From Streptomyces sp. ERV7 (GTDB lineage Bacteria; Actinomycetota; Actinomycetes; Streptomycetales; Streptomycetaceae), in the NCBI RefSeq assembly GCF_001653515.1, contig NZ_LYOY01000029.1, positions 62,001 through 126,000 of the forward strand: a stretch of 64,000 nucleotides of DNA, given 5' to 3'. Within the stretch, counting starts at the first letter, position 1. Every line of letters begins with the position of its first letter. The position numbers and the translations under genes are program-made. Below the pieces are notes generated by a model, which was not told where the DNA came from, ran no database searches, and worked only from the letters and a program-made list of their open reading frames with translations. Of the stretch, positions 16,332 through 24,492 are shown in pieces.

Positions 16332-17120
16332 GTGTATCGCTTCCTGTTGTCCCGGCAGTGGGTGCTCGTCACCCTCCTCGCCCTCGTTCTCATCCCCACG
16401 ATGATCGAGCTGGGCTTCTGGCAGCTGCACCGCCATCAGCACCGCGTGGCGCAGAACGGCGTCATCGCGGACAACCTGAAGGCCGAGCCGGTCCCGGTGA
16501 CCGCGCTCACCTCCCCCGGCCACACCGTCCCGCACGCCCAGTACTGGCGCCGGGTCACCGCCACCGGTACGTACGACACCGCCCACGAGGTCGTGGTGCG
16601 CCGCCGGACCGCCGCCGACGGGCGGGTCGGCTACCACGTGCTCACCCCGTTCGTCCTCGACAGCGGCCCGGCCGTGCTGATCAACCGCGGCTGGGTGCCG
16701 GACAACGGCAGCCAGACCGAGTTCCCGCGGATCCCGGCCCCGCCCAAGGGCGAGGTCACGGTCACCGGGCGGCTGATGGCCGACCAGACGACCGCGGCCA
16801 GCGGCATCAAGGACGTCAAGGGCCTGCCGCCCCGCCAGGTGATGCTGATCAGCAGCGCCCAGCAGCAGAGGGCGCTCGGCCGCCCGGTCCTGGGCGGCTA
16901 CATCGAGCAGACCGCGCCCGAGTCGGACGACTCCCCCGAGCTGATCCCGGCCCCGGACCACTCCTCGATCGGCCCGCACATGGCGTACGCGGTCCAGTGG
17001 TGGCTGTTCACCGCCGGGGTCCCGGTCGGCTGGGTGATCCTGGTCCGCCGCGAGAAGCGGGACCGGGCCGAGGCGGCGGCGAAGGCCGGGGCCGCGGAGC
17101 CCGCACCGGCGACGGCCTGA
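16332..17120 (+). CDS. SURF1 family cytochrome oxidase assembly protein
   Basis: A 262-aa membrane protein of the SURF1/Shy1 family, which helps assemble cytochrome c oxidase, probably at the heme-a insertion step. Topology is typical: a transmembrane helix at about residues 9-28 with LGFWQLHRHQHR directly after it, an extracytoplasmic domain (VLINRGWVPD is the family signature) and a second helix near the C-terminus (QWWLFTAGVPVGWVILV). A GTG start is preferred: TACCGT lies seven bases upstream as a -10 for a leaderless mRNA. A TTG five codons earlier is the alternative. Confidence 0.92.
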   Translation: MYRFLLSRQWVLVTLLALVLIPTMIELGFWQLHRHQHRVAQNGVIADNLKAEPVPVTALTSPGHTVPHAQYWRRVTATGTYDTAHEVVVRRRTAADGRVGYHVLTPFVLDSGPAVLINRGWVPDNGSQTEFPRIPAPPKGEVTVTGRLMADQTTAASGIKDVKGLPPRQVMLISSAQQQRALGRPVLGGYIEQTAPESDDSPELIPAPDHSSIGPHMAYAVQWWLFTAGVPVGWVILVRREKRDRAEAAAKAGAAEPAPATA

Positions 17121-17208
17121 CCGTCCCCGCCCGATCCGCCCGTACCGTCCGGTCCTATTGACGTACTGACCTGATTGACAATTCCGCCGGGCGGGAACAC
17201 GCCAGAGC

Positions 17209-18990
17209 GTGACGCGACGTATCCAACGCATCGAGGACTACGCCCTCATCGGCGACCTCCAGACCGCCGCCCTCGTCGGCCGGGACGGCTCCATCGACTG
17301 GCTCTGCCTGCCCCGGTTCGACTCGGCGGCCTGTTTCGCGGCGCTGCTCGGCGACGACGACAACGGCCACTGGCGGGTCGCCCCGGCGGGCGCCGGGGAC
17401 TGCACGCGGCGCGCCTACCTCGACGACTCGCTCGTTCTGGAGTCCGTCTGGGAGACCCGCACCGGCACGGTCCGCGTCCTCGACTTCATGCCGCAGCGCG
17501 ACACCGCCCCCGACGTCGTACGGATCGTCGAGGGCGTCAGCGGGAGCGTGGAGATGAACTCCGTGCTGCGGCTGCGCTTCGACTACGGCCGGGTGGTGCC
17601 CTGGGTGCGGCGCGCCGACGGCCACCGGGTGGCGGTGGCCGGCCCCGACTCGGCGTGGCTGCGCACCGAACCCCCCGTCAAGACCTGGGGACAGCAGATG
17701 AGCACCCGCTCGACCTTCACCGTCGGGCCGGGCGAGAAGGTCGCGATGGTGCTGACCTGGCATCCCTCGCACGAGCCCCGGCCGTCGATACTCGATCCGT
17801 TCCAGGCGCTGGAGGAGAGCCTGGCGGACTGGCGCGAGTGGGCCGGAAAGTGCCGCTGCTCCGGCCCGCACCGGGACGCCGTCGTGCGCTCCCTGATCAC
17901 CCTCAAGGCCCTCACCTACGCACCGACCGGCGGCATCGTCGCCGCCCCCACCACCTCGCTCCCGGAGGAGATCGGGGGCGTGCGCAACTGGGACTACCGC
18001 TACTGCTGGCTGCGCGACTCGACACTGACGCTGGACGCGCTGGTGTCGGCCGGCTACCTCGACGAGGCGGCGGCCTGGCGCGACTGGCTGCTGCGCGCGG
18101 TCGCGGGCGACCCGGCCGACCTCCAGATCATGTACGGCCTCGGCGGCGAGCGGCGGCTGCCGGAGGTCGAACTGCCCTGGCTGAGCGGCCACTTGGACTC
18201 CGCCCCGGTGCGGATCGGCAACGCCGCCGTCAAACAGCTCCAGCTCGACGTGTACGGGGAGGTCATCGACTCCCTCCATCTGGCCCGTACCGCGGGCATG
18301 GCCGCCAAGCGGCACACCTGGGACGTCGAACTCAGCCTGCTCGGCTTCCTGGAGTCCCGCTGGCGCGAGCCGGACGAGGGACTGTGGGAGGTGCGCGGGG
18401 AGCGCCGCCACTTCGTGCACTCCAAGGTGATGGCGTGGGTCGCCGCCGACCGCGCGGTGCAGGCCCTGGAGGCCGACCCGTCCCGGCGCGGCGACGCGGA
18501 GCGCTGGCGGCGGATGCGGGACGAAGTGCACCGGGAGGTGTGCGAGAAGGGGTTCGACGCCGAGCGGAACACCTTCACCCAGGCGTACGGGTCCGTGGAG
18601 CTGGACGCGGCGACGCTGCTCATCCCCCGGGTCGGGTTCCTGCCGGGCGACGACCCGCGGGTGATCGGGACGGTGGACGCGGTGCGCGCCGAGCTCGGCC
18701 ACGACGGCTTCGTGCGCCGCTACAGCACCGAGGGCACCACGGTGGACGGTCTGCCCGGCGCCGAGGGCACCTTCCTGGTCTGCTCGTTCTGGCTGGCCGA
18801 CGCGCTGCGGCTGACCGGCCGCGAGAAGGAGGCGCGGGAGCTGTTCGAGCGGCTCCTCGCGCTCCGCAACGACGTCGGACTGCTCGCCGAGGAGTACGAC
18901 CCGGCGGCCGGCCGGCAGCTGGGCAACTTCCCGCAGGCGTTCAGCCACATCGGGCTGGTGGCGACCGCGATGGGGCTGGAGGCAGGATAG
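17209..18990 (+). CDS. Glycoside hydrolase family 15 protein (glucoamylase/trehalase type)
   Basis: A 593-aa cytoplasmic enzyme. The N-terminal IEDYALIGDLQTAALVGRDGSIDWLCLPRFDS is the hallmark of actinobacterial GH15 proteins. Family blocks NWDYRYCWLRDS and GNFPQAFSHIGLV are present. No signal peptide. In mycobacteria the closest type of protein acts as a trehalase; others act on alpha-glucans, so the substrate remains open. The GTG start has only a weak ribosome site. An SDR gene follows after 4 nt, so the two form an operon. Confidence 0.9.
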   Translation: MTRRIQRIEDYALIGDLQTAALVGRDGSIDWLCLPRFDSAACFAALLGDDDNGHWRVAPAGAGDCTRRAYLDDSLVLESVWETRTGTVRVLDFMPQRDTAPDVVRIVEGVSGSVEMNSVLRLRFDYGRVVPWVRRADGHRVAVAGPDSAWLRTEPPVKTWGQQMSTRSTFTVGPGEKVAMVLTWHPSHEPRPSILDPFQALEESLADWREWAGKCRCSGPHRDAVVRSLITLKALTYAPTGGIVAAPTTSLPEEIGGVRNWDYRYCWLRDSTLTLDALVSAGYLDEAAAWRDWLLRAVAGDPADLQIMYGLGGERRLPEVELPWLSGHLDSAPVRIGNAAVKQLQLDVYGEVIDSLHLARTAGMAAKRHTWDVELSLLGFLESRWREPDEGLWEVRGERRHFVHSKVMAWVAADRAVQALEADPSRRGDAERWRRMRDEVHREVCEKGFDAERNTFTQAYGSVELDAATLLIPRVGFLPGDDPRVIGTVDAVRAELGHDGFVRRYSTEGTTVDGLPGAEGTFLVCSFWLADALRLTGREKEARELFERLLALRNDVGLLAEEYDPAAGRQLGNFPQAFSHIGLVATAMGLEAG

Positions 18991-18994
18991 GCGC

Positions 18995-19750
18995 ATGGAT
19001 CTTGGATTGAAGGACCGCGTCTACGTCGTCACCGGCGCCTCCCGGGGCCTCGGCCTCGCCTCGGCGCGGGCCCTCACGGCCGACGGCGCGAAGGCGGTGC
19101 TCAGCGGCCGCGACGAGAAGGCGGTGGCCGAGGCCGCCGAGGAGCTCGGCCCGAACGCGCTGGGCGTGGCCGTCGACAACGCGGACCCCGCCGCGGCCGC
19201 CCGGCTGATCGCCACCGCCCGCGAGCGGTTCGGCCGCTTCGACGGCGTACTGATCAGCGTCGGCGGCCCGCCGCCCGGCTTCCTCGCCGACAACACGGAC
19301 GAGCAGTGGCGCTCGGCGTTCGAGTCGGTGTTCCTGGGCGCGGTACGGATGGCGCGTACGGCGGCGGAGGAGCTGGACGAGGGCGGGGTGATCGGCTTCG
19401 TCCTGTCCGGCTCGGTCCACGAGCCGATCCCCGGCCTCACCGTCTCCAACGGCCTGCGCCCGGGCCTGGCGGGCCTCGCCAAGTCCATGGCGGACGAGCT
19501 GGGCCCGCGCGGCATCCGTGTCGTCGGTCTGCTCCCGTCCCGTATCGACACCGACCGCGTCCGCCAGCTGGACGCCCTCTCCGGCGACGCGGAGGCCGCC
19601 CGCACGGCCAACGAGTCCCGGATCCCGCTGCGCCGCTACGGCACCCCGGAGGAGTTCGGCCGCACGGCCGCGTTCCTGCTCTCACCCGCGGCGTCGTATC
19701 TGACGGGCCTGATGCTCCCGGTGGACGGCGGCGCCCGACACGGCTTCTGA
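18995..19750 (+). CDS. Atypical SDR family protein lacking the YxxxK pair
   Basis: A 251-aa short-chain dehydrogenase fold protein. The cofactor motif TGASRGLG (residues 13-20) and the C-terminal PVDGG are kept. Where classical members have YSASK before ALAGL, this protein reads SNGLRPGLAGL: Tyr is Ser and Lys is Arg. A subgroup of BKR-like SDRs with this change is known, so it is probably a real divergent enzyme or binding protein, not a defect. A GGCAGGA site precedes the ATG, which lies just after the GH15 stop. Confidence 0.85.
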   Translation: MDLGLKDRVYVVTGASRGLGLASARALTADGAKAVLSGRDEKAVAEAAEELGPNALGVAVDNADPAAAARLIATARERFGRFDGVLISVGGPPPGFLADNTDEQWRSAFESVFLGAVRMARTAAEELDEGGVIGFVLSGSVHEPIPGLTVSNGLRPGLAGLAKSMADELGPRGIRVVGLLPSRIDTDRVRQLDALSGDAEAARTANESRIPLRRYGTPEEFGRTAAFLLSPAASYLTGLMLPVDGGARHGF

Positions 19751-19804
19751 GGACTCCGGCTCCCGGGGCTGGCGCCCCGCTCCCCCGGGCGGTACGAACG
19801 GCCC

Positions 19805-22444
19805 ATGGAAGAGCCGGAGTTCACGGCACGGTACGAGGAGGCACTGGCCGCCTCGGCCGACATCCTCGCCATGGCCGAGGAACTGGCCGCCGCGCGACCG
19901 GGCACGTACCGCCCGGACCTGGCCGAGGCGCTCGGCGGTCACGGCGCCCTGCTGGTCCACGCCGGGCGGTACGAGGAGGCGCTCGGGCCCGTCGAGCGGG
20001 CGGTGGCCGTCCACCGCGAGCTGGCGGCCCCGCGCCCCGACGCCCACCGCGAGCCGCTGGCCGCGGCGCTCGGCGCCCTGGCCGCGGTGCTCGCGGCGCT
20101 GGAGCGGCACGCGCCCGCCCGGGCGGCGGCCGAGGAGAGCGTCGCACTGTACGCCCGGCTGGCCCGGGAGGACCCCGCCGTCCATCGTCCGGCGCTCGCG
20201 GCCGGGTTGAGCGGTCTCGCCGCGATCCTCGAAGCCCTGGGCGAGCGGCGCGCCGCGCAGAGGGTGGCGAGCCGGGCCCGGCGGGTTCGTCGGAAGGTGG
20301 AGCGCGATCTCGGTGGCCCCTCCCCGCCCCGCAGCGCCCCCGCCCATCTGCGCGCCTACCACCAGGCCTTCGTCGAGCGGTACGGCACACACCGCGCCGT
20401 TCCGGTGACCGAACTCCTCGATCCCGCCGGCGGGTTGGGGCCGCCGGCCGGGTACGAGCACCCGGCCGTTCCCCGGTCGGACGCCGGAGCGGCACCGCAC
20501 GAGGCCGACCCTGAGGACACCGAGCGCCGACGGCTCCTGGCCGAACTCGCCGCCGGGGCGCTCGCCGACCTGTCCCCGGGCAGACCACTCCCCGAAGTGG
20601 TGCTCGACGAGGCGCTCTTCGCCCGCCTTGCCGGTCCCGCACCGGACGGCACCGCCGCCAACCGTCTTCCGGACGCCTTCGAGCTGTACGCGGAGCTGAT
20701 CGGGGCGTCCACCGGACAACTGGACTCCGGGGAGTTCAGGATCGCGCTCTCCCCGGCCGTCGGCAGCGATGTGGCCGGTGCCACGTTCGGCCGCTTCGCC
20801 GCGGAGTTGGGCGGGCCGGAGCTCATGGCGTGCGTCAGCGGCACCGAAGCCGCGACCGGCATGGACGGCGAGCCGGTTCCGGTGCACCTGGAGTTCACTC
20901 CCGCCCGGCCGCGCCACGCCAACATCGCCCGCACCCCGCGCTGGCTCGGCCACCGCGTCGTCGTCAGCGCGTTCCCGGACACCGCGGGGCCGAACGTACT
21001 GCCGCTCGACGACTTGGTGGTCCACGCCGACCTGGAAGGACTCGGCGTCCACTCCCGCAGCCTCGGCCGCCCGGTGCGGGTGACCGCCCACCACGTACTC
21101 AACCAGCGCACCGGCGCCCCCAACGTGGCCCGCTTCCTGCACGAGGTGGGCCGGCTGAGCGGCCACCGGCTCTGGCAGCCCTGGGACTGGGGCACGGCCG
21201 CCACCAACCCCGCGCTCCCGCGCGTACGGTACGGGCGCACGATCCTGGCCCCGGCCTCCTGGCGGCTCACCCTGCCCACCGCCGCATACGAGGAGTGGTG
21301 CGCCGCCCTGCCCGGGTGGCGGCGGCGCTGGGGCGTACCGGCCTCCGTGCGCCTCGTCACCGGCGACCGGCGGATCACGCTCGACCTCGACCTCTCCTGG
21401 CACCAGCGGCTGCTGTACGCCCATGCGCGCACCGCCGGGACCACGCTGCTCCAGGAGGACCCGGCGGCCGCCGGGCCCGGCTGGCTGCGGAGCCCCGAGG
21501 GAGCCCACACGGCCGAGCTGGTCGTCGCGCTCCGTGCGAAGGAGCAGCCCGCGCCCCGGCCTCAGAGGCCGCCCATGGCCGTCCGCCGCACACCCGGGAC
21601 GGTCTCACTGCCCGGGGGTGACTGGCTGTACGCCCGCGTGGACACCCCGCAAGCCCGGCAGGACACCGTCATCGAGGAGTGGCTGCCCCAGCTCGCCGCG
21701 GCGCTCCCGGACGGCATCGACCGCTGGTTCTTCGTCCGCTACCGCGACCCCGAGCCGCACTTGAGGATCCGCTTCCACGGAGAGTCGCCCGCGCGGACGG
21801 CCGACCTGCTCACCGTCGTACGTGACTGGGCCGCCGAGCTTCGCGCCGCACACCTCGCCTCGGGGCTGCGCCTGGAGACGTACGACCCGGAGCTCGAACG
21901 CTACGGCGGCCCCGAGGCGATGGCCGCCGCCGAACGGGTCTTCCACGCCGACAGCCTGGTGGCCCTGTCCGCCGGAGCGGCCCGCGGCCGGCCCGGCCCC
22001 GAGCGCGACCTGTTCTCGGCGGTCAACACGGCCGACATCGCCCGGCACTTCCTGGCAGGCGCGGGCGGCCCGCCCGCCGACATCTGGCTGCCCGCCGCCT
22101 ACCCGAAGTCGGAGGGCGAGCACCGCGCCTTCCGTGACAACCGCGCCGCCGTGCTGCGGGCGATCGGCCCCGACGGACCCACTCCCGTTTCCTCCTCGCC
22201 CGAGCTGGCCCTCGCATGGCAGCGGCGCGCCGCACGACTCGCCGACCACGGCGCGCTGTTGGCCGAGCTGAGGGAGCGTGACCCGGACCGGATGCCGCCC
22301 GAGCCGGTGGCGGGCAGCCTCCTCCACATGAGCCACAACCGGCTGATCGGCATCGATCCCGAAGCCGAGCGCCGGGCCCTGGCCCTCGCCCGGGGCGCCT
22401 TCGAGGCGCATCGTGCCCGCCGACGCGCCCAGGAGCAGCGATGA
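19805..22444 (+). CDS. TPR domain fused to a truncated LanB-type lantibiotic dehydratase
   Basis: An 879-aa chimera. Residues 1 to about 165 are tetratricopeptide-like repeats (YRPDLAEALGGHGALLVHAGRYEEAL, then two degenerate copies). From about residue 175 (APAHLRAYHQAFVERYG) to the end it reads as a lantibiotic dehydratase: the rear part of the glutamylation domain (GAPNVARFLHEVGRLSG, RVRYGRTILAPASWRL) and the complete elimination domain (WFFVRYRDPEPHLRIRFHG ... LLHMSHNRLIGID). The first roughly 300 residues of a normal LanB, with part of the glutamyl-tRNA-dependent active site, are absent and replaced by the TPR unit. The frame is unbroken and the LanC gene is coupled by ATGA. It may have lost glutamylation, act with a partner, or be a decaying relic. 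Confidence 0.82.
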   Translation: MEEPEFTARYEEALAASADILAMAEELAAARPGTYRPDLAEALGGHGALLVHAGRYEEALGPVERAVAVHRELAAPRPDAHREPLAAALGALAAVLAALERHAPARAAAEESVALYARLAREDPAVHRPALAAGLSGLAAILEALGERRAAQRVASRARRVRRKVERDLGGPSPPRSAPAHLRAYHQAFVERYGTHRAVPVTELLDPAGGLGPPAGYEHPAVPRSDAGAAPHEADPEDTERRRLLAELAAGALADLSPGRPLPEVVLDEALFARLAGPAPDGTAANRLPDAFELYAELIGASTGQLDSGEFRIALSPAVGSDVAGATFGRFAAELGGPELMACVSGTEAATGMDGEPVPVHLEFTPARPRHANIARTPRWLGHRVVVSAFPDTAGPNVLPLDDLVVHADLEGLGVHSRSLGRPVRVTAHHVLNQRTGAPNVARFLHEVGRLSGHRLWQPWDWGTAATNPALPRVRYGRTILAPASWRLTLPTAAYEEWCAALPGWRRRWGVPASVRLVTGDRRITLDLDLSWHQRLLYAHARTAGTTLLQEDPAAAGPGWLRSPEGAHTAELVVALRAKEQPAPRPQRPPMAVRRTPGTVSLPGGDWLYARVDTPQARQDTVIEEWLPQLAAALPDGIDRWFFVRYRDPEPHLRIRFHGESPARTADLLTVVRDWAAELRAAHLASGLRLETYDPELERYGGPEAMAAAERVFHADSLVALSAGAARGRPGPERDLFSAVNTADIARHFLAGAGGPPADIWLPAAYPKSEGEHRAFRDNRAAVLRAIGPDGPTPVSSSPELALAWQRRAARLADHGALLAELRERDPDRMPPEPVAGSLLHMSHNRLIGIDPEAERRALALARGAFEAHRARRRAQEQR

Positions 22445-23688
22445 CGCCCGCGCTTTCGTCCCCCGGCCTGTCGGTCGGCGCGGCCCGGGAGGCAGTCGAC
22501 GAGGTGGCCGCGCGGCTGCGCACCCCCGAGGCGGTCGCCGCCTCCGGCGCCCGGGCCGACTCGCTCGCCGCCGGGCACCCTGGCGTCGCGCTGCTCTTCA
22601 CCACGCTGGCGGCCGATCGGGGCGGCGACGCCCGGACCGTCGCCCACGGCCATCTCGCCGCCGCGACACGCGCCGACGGCGGGCTGCACGCCGCCGGTCT
22701 CTACACAGGGATGGCGGCCGTCGCCTTCGCCGCCCGTCTCGCGGCGACCGGCCCCGATACCTATCGCTCGCTGCTCACGACCCTCACACCCCGCATCGCG
22801 GACGCCGCGGTGGAGCGGGCACACCGCCTGCGCACCGCGCGGGCCGCCGGTACGGGAGTGGCATCGCACCAGTACGACGTGGTGTCGGGGGTGGCGGGGC
22901 TCGCCCGGCTGCTCCTCGCCCTCGACCCGCGCGGACCGGCGCTGCGCCACTGCCTCCAGGCCCTGACCGACCTCGCCGAACCGGCCGCCACCGGGCTCGG
23001 CACCCTGCCGGGCTGGTGGTCGGCGGCCGGACCCGGCCGCGACGGCCCTTCCCCCGACCACCCGCGCGGCCACCTCAACCTGGGCCTGGCGCACGGGATT
23101 CCGGGCCCTCTGGCCGTCCTCGCCCTCGCCCTTGAGCAGGGCGCCCGCGTGCCCGGCCAGGAGGAGGCCGTCGCACGGCTCGCCGGATGGCTGGCACAGC
23201 GGCGCAGCGAGGACGCGTACGGACCGTACTGGGCGATGACACTGCGCCCGGAGGAGGAGCTCGCGGGCGCCCTTCCGCCGTCTCCGGCCACCCGGGCCGC
23301 GTGGTGCTACGGGAGCCCCGGCGTGGTCCGGGCGCTCTTCCTCGCGGGCCGGGCGCTGGGCGAACCCGGATGGGGGCGGATGGCCGCCCGCTCGCTGCAC
23401 GCCGTACTCGCCCGGCCCGCCGCCACACGGATGCTGGAGGGGCCCGGGCTGTGCCACGGCACCGGCGGGCTGCTCCACATCGCCGCACTCCTCGCACACG
23501 ACCTGGCGGACGAGGAGCTCGCCGCCCGCCTGCCCGCGCTCGCGGCCGAGGTCCGCGCGGGACTCGACGGCCTGGAGGGGCCCGGGTTCCTGGAGGGCGC
23601 GGCGGGCGCGGCCCTCGCCCTGCACACCTACGCCGAGCGGCCGGACGCCGGTCGACTGTCCTGGGACGCGGTGTTGCTGACGTCCTGA
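22441..23688 (+). CDS. LanC-like lanthionine cyclase
   Basis: A 415-aa protein of the lanthionine synthetase C family, which adds Cys thiols to dehydrated residues in a zinc site. The alpha-toroid repeats carry the Gly motifs GHPGVALLF, GLYTGMAAVAF, VVSGVAGLARLL, GLAHGIPGPLAVLALA, GSPGVVRALFLAG and GTGGLLHIAALLA. The zinc ligands are visible as AWCYGSPG (Cys) and GLCHGTGG (Cys-His). Its ATG overlaps the stop of the dehydratase-like gene. With a complete active site it may still be functional even though the upstream dehydratase is truncated. Confidence 0.9.
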   Translation: MTPALSSPGLSVGAAREAVDEVAARLRTPEAVAASGARADSLAAGHPGVALLFTTLAADRGGDARTVAHGHLAAATRADGGLHAAGLYTGMAAVAFAARLAATGPDTYRSLLTTLTPRIADAAVERAHRLRTARAAGTGVASHQYDVVSGVAGLARLLLALDPRGPALRHCLQALTDLAEPAATGLGTLPGWWSAAGPGRDGPSPDHPRGHLNLGLAHGIPGPLAVLALALEQGARVPGQEEAVARLAGWLAQRRSEDAYGPYWAMTLRPEEELAGALPPSPATRAAWCYGSPGVVRALFLAGRALGEPGWGRMAARSLHAVLARPAATRMLEGPGLCHGTGGLLHIAALLAHDLADEELAARLPALAAEVRAGLDGLEGPGFLEGAAGAALALHTYAERPDAGRLSWDAVLLTS

Positions 23689-23797
23689 CATGACGTGTGG
23701 AGCTCTGCCTCAATGGTCGTTTACCCGCTATTGATTGGGCCGGGTCAGCCTGTACGCCAGCACATACGGGGGCAGTACACGTACAGGAAAGGGCGAG

Positions 23798-24472
23798 GTG
23801 GCACACGTGATCACGAAGCGTGTCAGAGTGACCGTCCGGGCATCCGACCCGCTGAGCCGGGCCGGAGTGATGAGTCATCTGCGACACCAGCCGTCGATCG
23901 AGGTGGTGGACGACAACCGCGGGGCCGAGCTGACCACTCGGCCCTGCGGCCGGGCCGTCACCGTGATGCTCGCCGATCAGATCGACGAGCCGGTTCCGGC
24001 GGATCTGCGGCGGGTCGTGCGCGGCGGGGAACAGCGGTTGGTGCTGGTCACCCGCAAGCTGCGCGAATCGGATCTGCTGACGGTGGTGGAGTGCGGGGTG
24101 CGCGCCGTGCTCTGGCGCCACCAGGTCACCGAGCAGCGGCTCCTGAAGGCCGTGCACAGCGCGGCGCGTGACGAGGGCGAGCTGCCGCCCGACCTGCTCA
24201 GCAGGCTGCTGACACAGATGGGACGGCTGCACCGCTCCGAGTCGGGCCTGGCGACCGGCCCAGGGGGCTTGGTGCCCCTGCTCGGCATGGCGCCGCGCGA
24301 GGTGGACGTGCTGCGCCTGGTCGCCGAGGGCCTGGACACCCGGCAGATATCGCAGAAGCTCGCGTACTCGGAGCGGACCGTCAAGAACATCCTGCACGCG
24401 CTGACGACCCGGCTGCAGCTCCGTAACCGCACGCACGCCGTCGCGTACGCGCTGCGCGAGGGCTATATCTAG
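23798..24472 (+). CDS. LuxR-type transcriptional regulator (lanthipeptide-associated)
   Basis: A 224-aa regulator with a C-terminal GerE/LuxR helix-turn-helix (APREVDVLRLVAEGLDTRQISQKLAYSERTVKNILHAL). The N-terminal half resembles a response-regulator receiver (VRASDPLSRAGVMSHLR) but I do not see an intact acidic pocket and phosphorylation Asp, so it is probably an atypical, non-phosphorylated receiver. Similar regulators occur next to lanthipeptide genes. The GTG at 23798 has AGGAAAGGG upstream; a GTG three codons later, behind GAGGTGG, is an alternative. It ends 20 bp from the convergent GH53 gene. Confidence 0.88.
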   Translation: MAHVITKRVRVTVRASDPLSRAGVMSHLRHQPSIEVVDDNRGAELTTRPCGRAVTVMLADQIDEPVPADLRRVVRGGEQRLVLVTRKLRESDLLTVVECGVRAVLWRHQVTEQRLLKAVHSAARDEGELPPDLLSRLLTQMGRLHRSESGLATGPGGLVPLLGMAPREVDVLRLVAEGLDTRQISQKLAYSERTVKNILHALTTRLQLRNRTHAVAYALREGYI

Positions 24473-24492
24473 GCGGTCCTGCCCGCCCGCAG

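Noticed and set aside
23689..23797. Lanthipeptide precursor gene sought between the LanC and LuxR genes
   Set aside because: The only short frames (for example 14 codons from 23691) have no leader-like sequence, no Ser/Thr/Cys core and no ribosome site.
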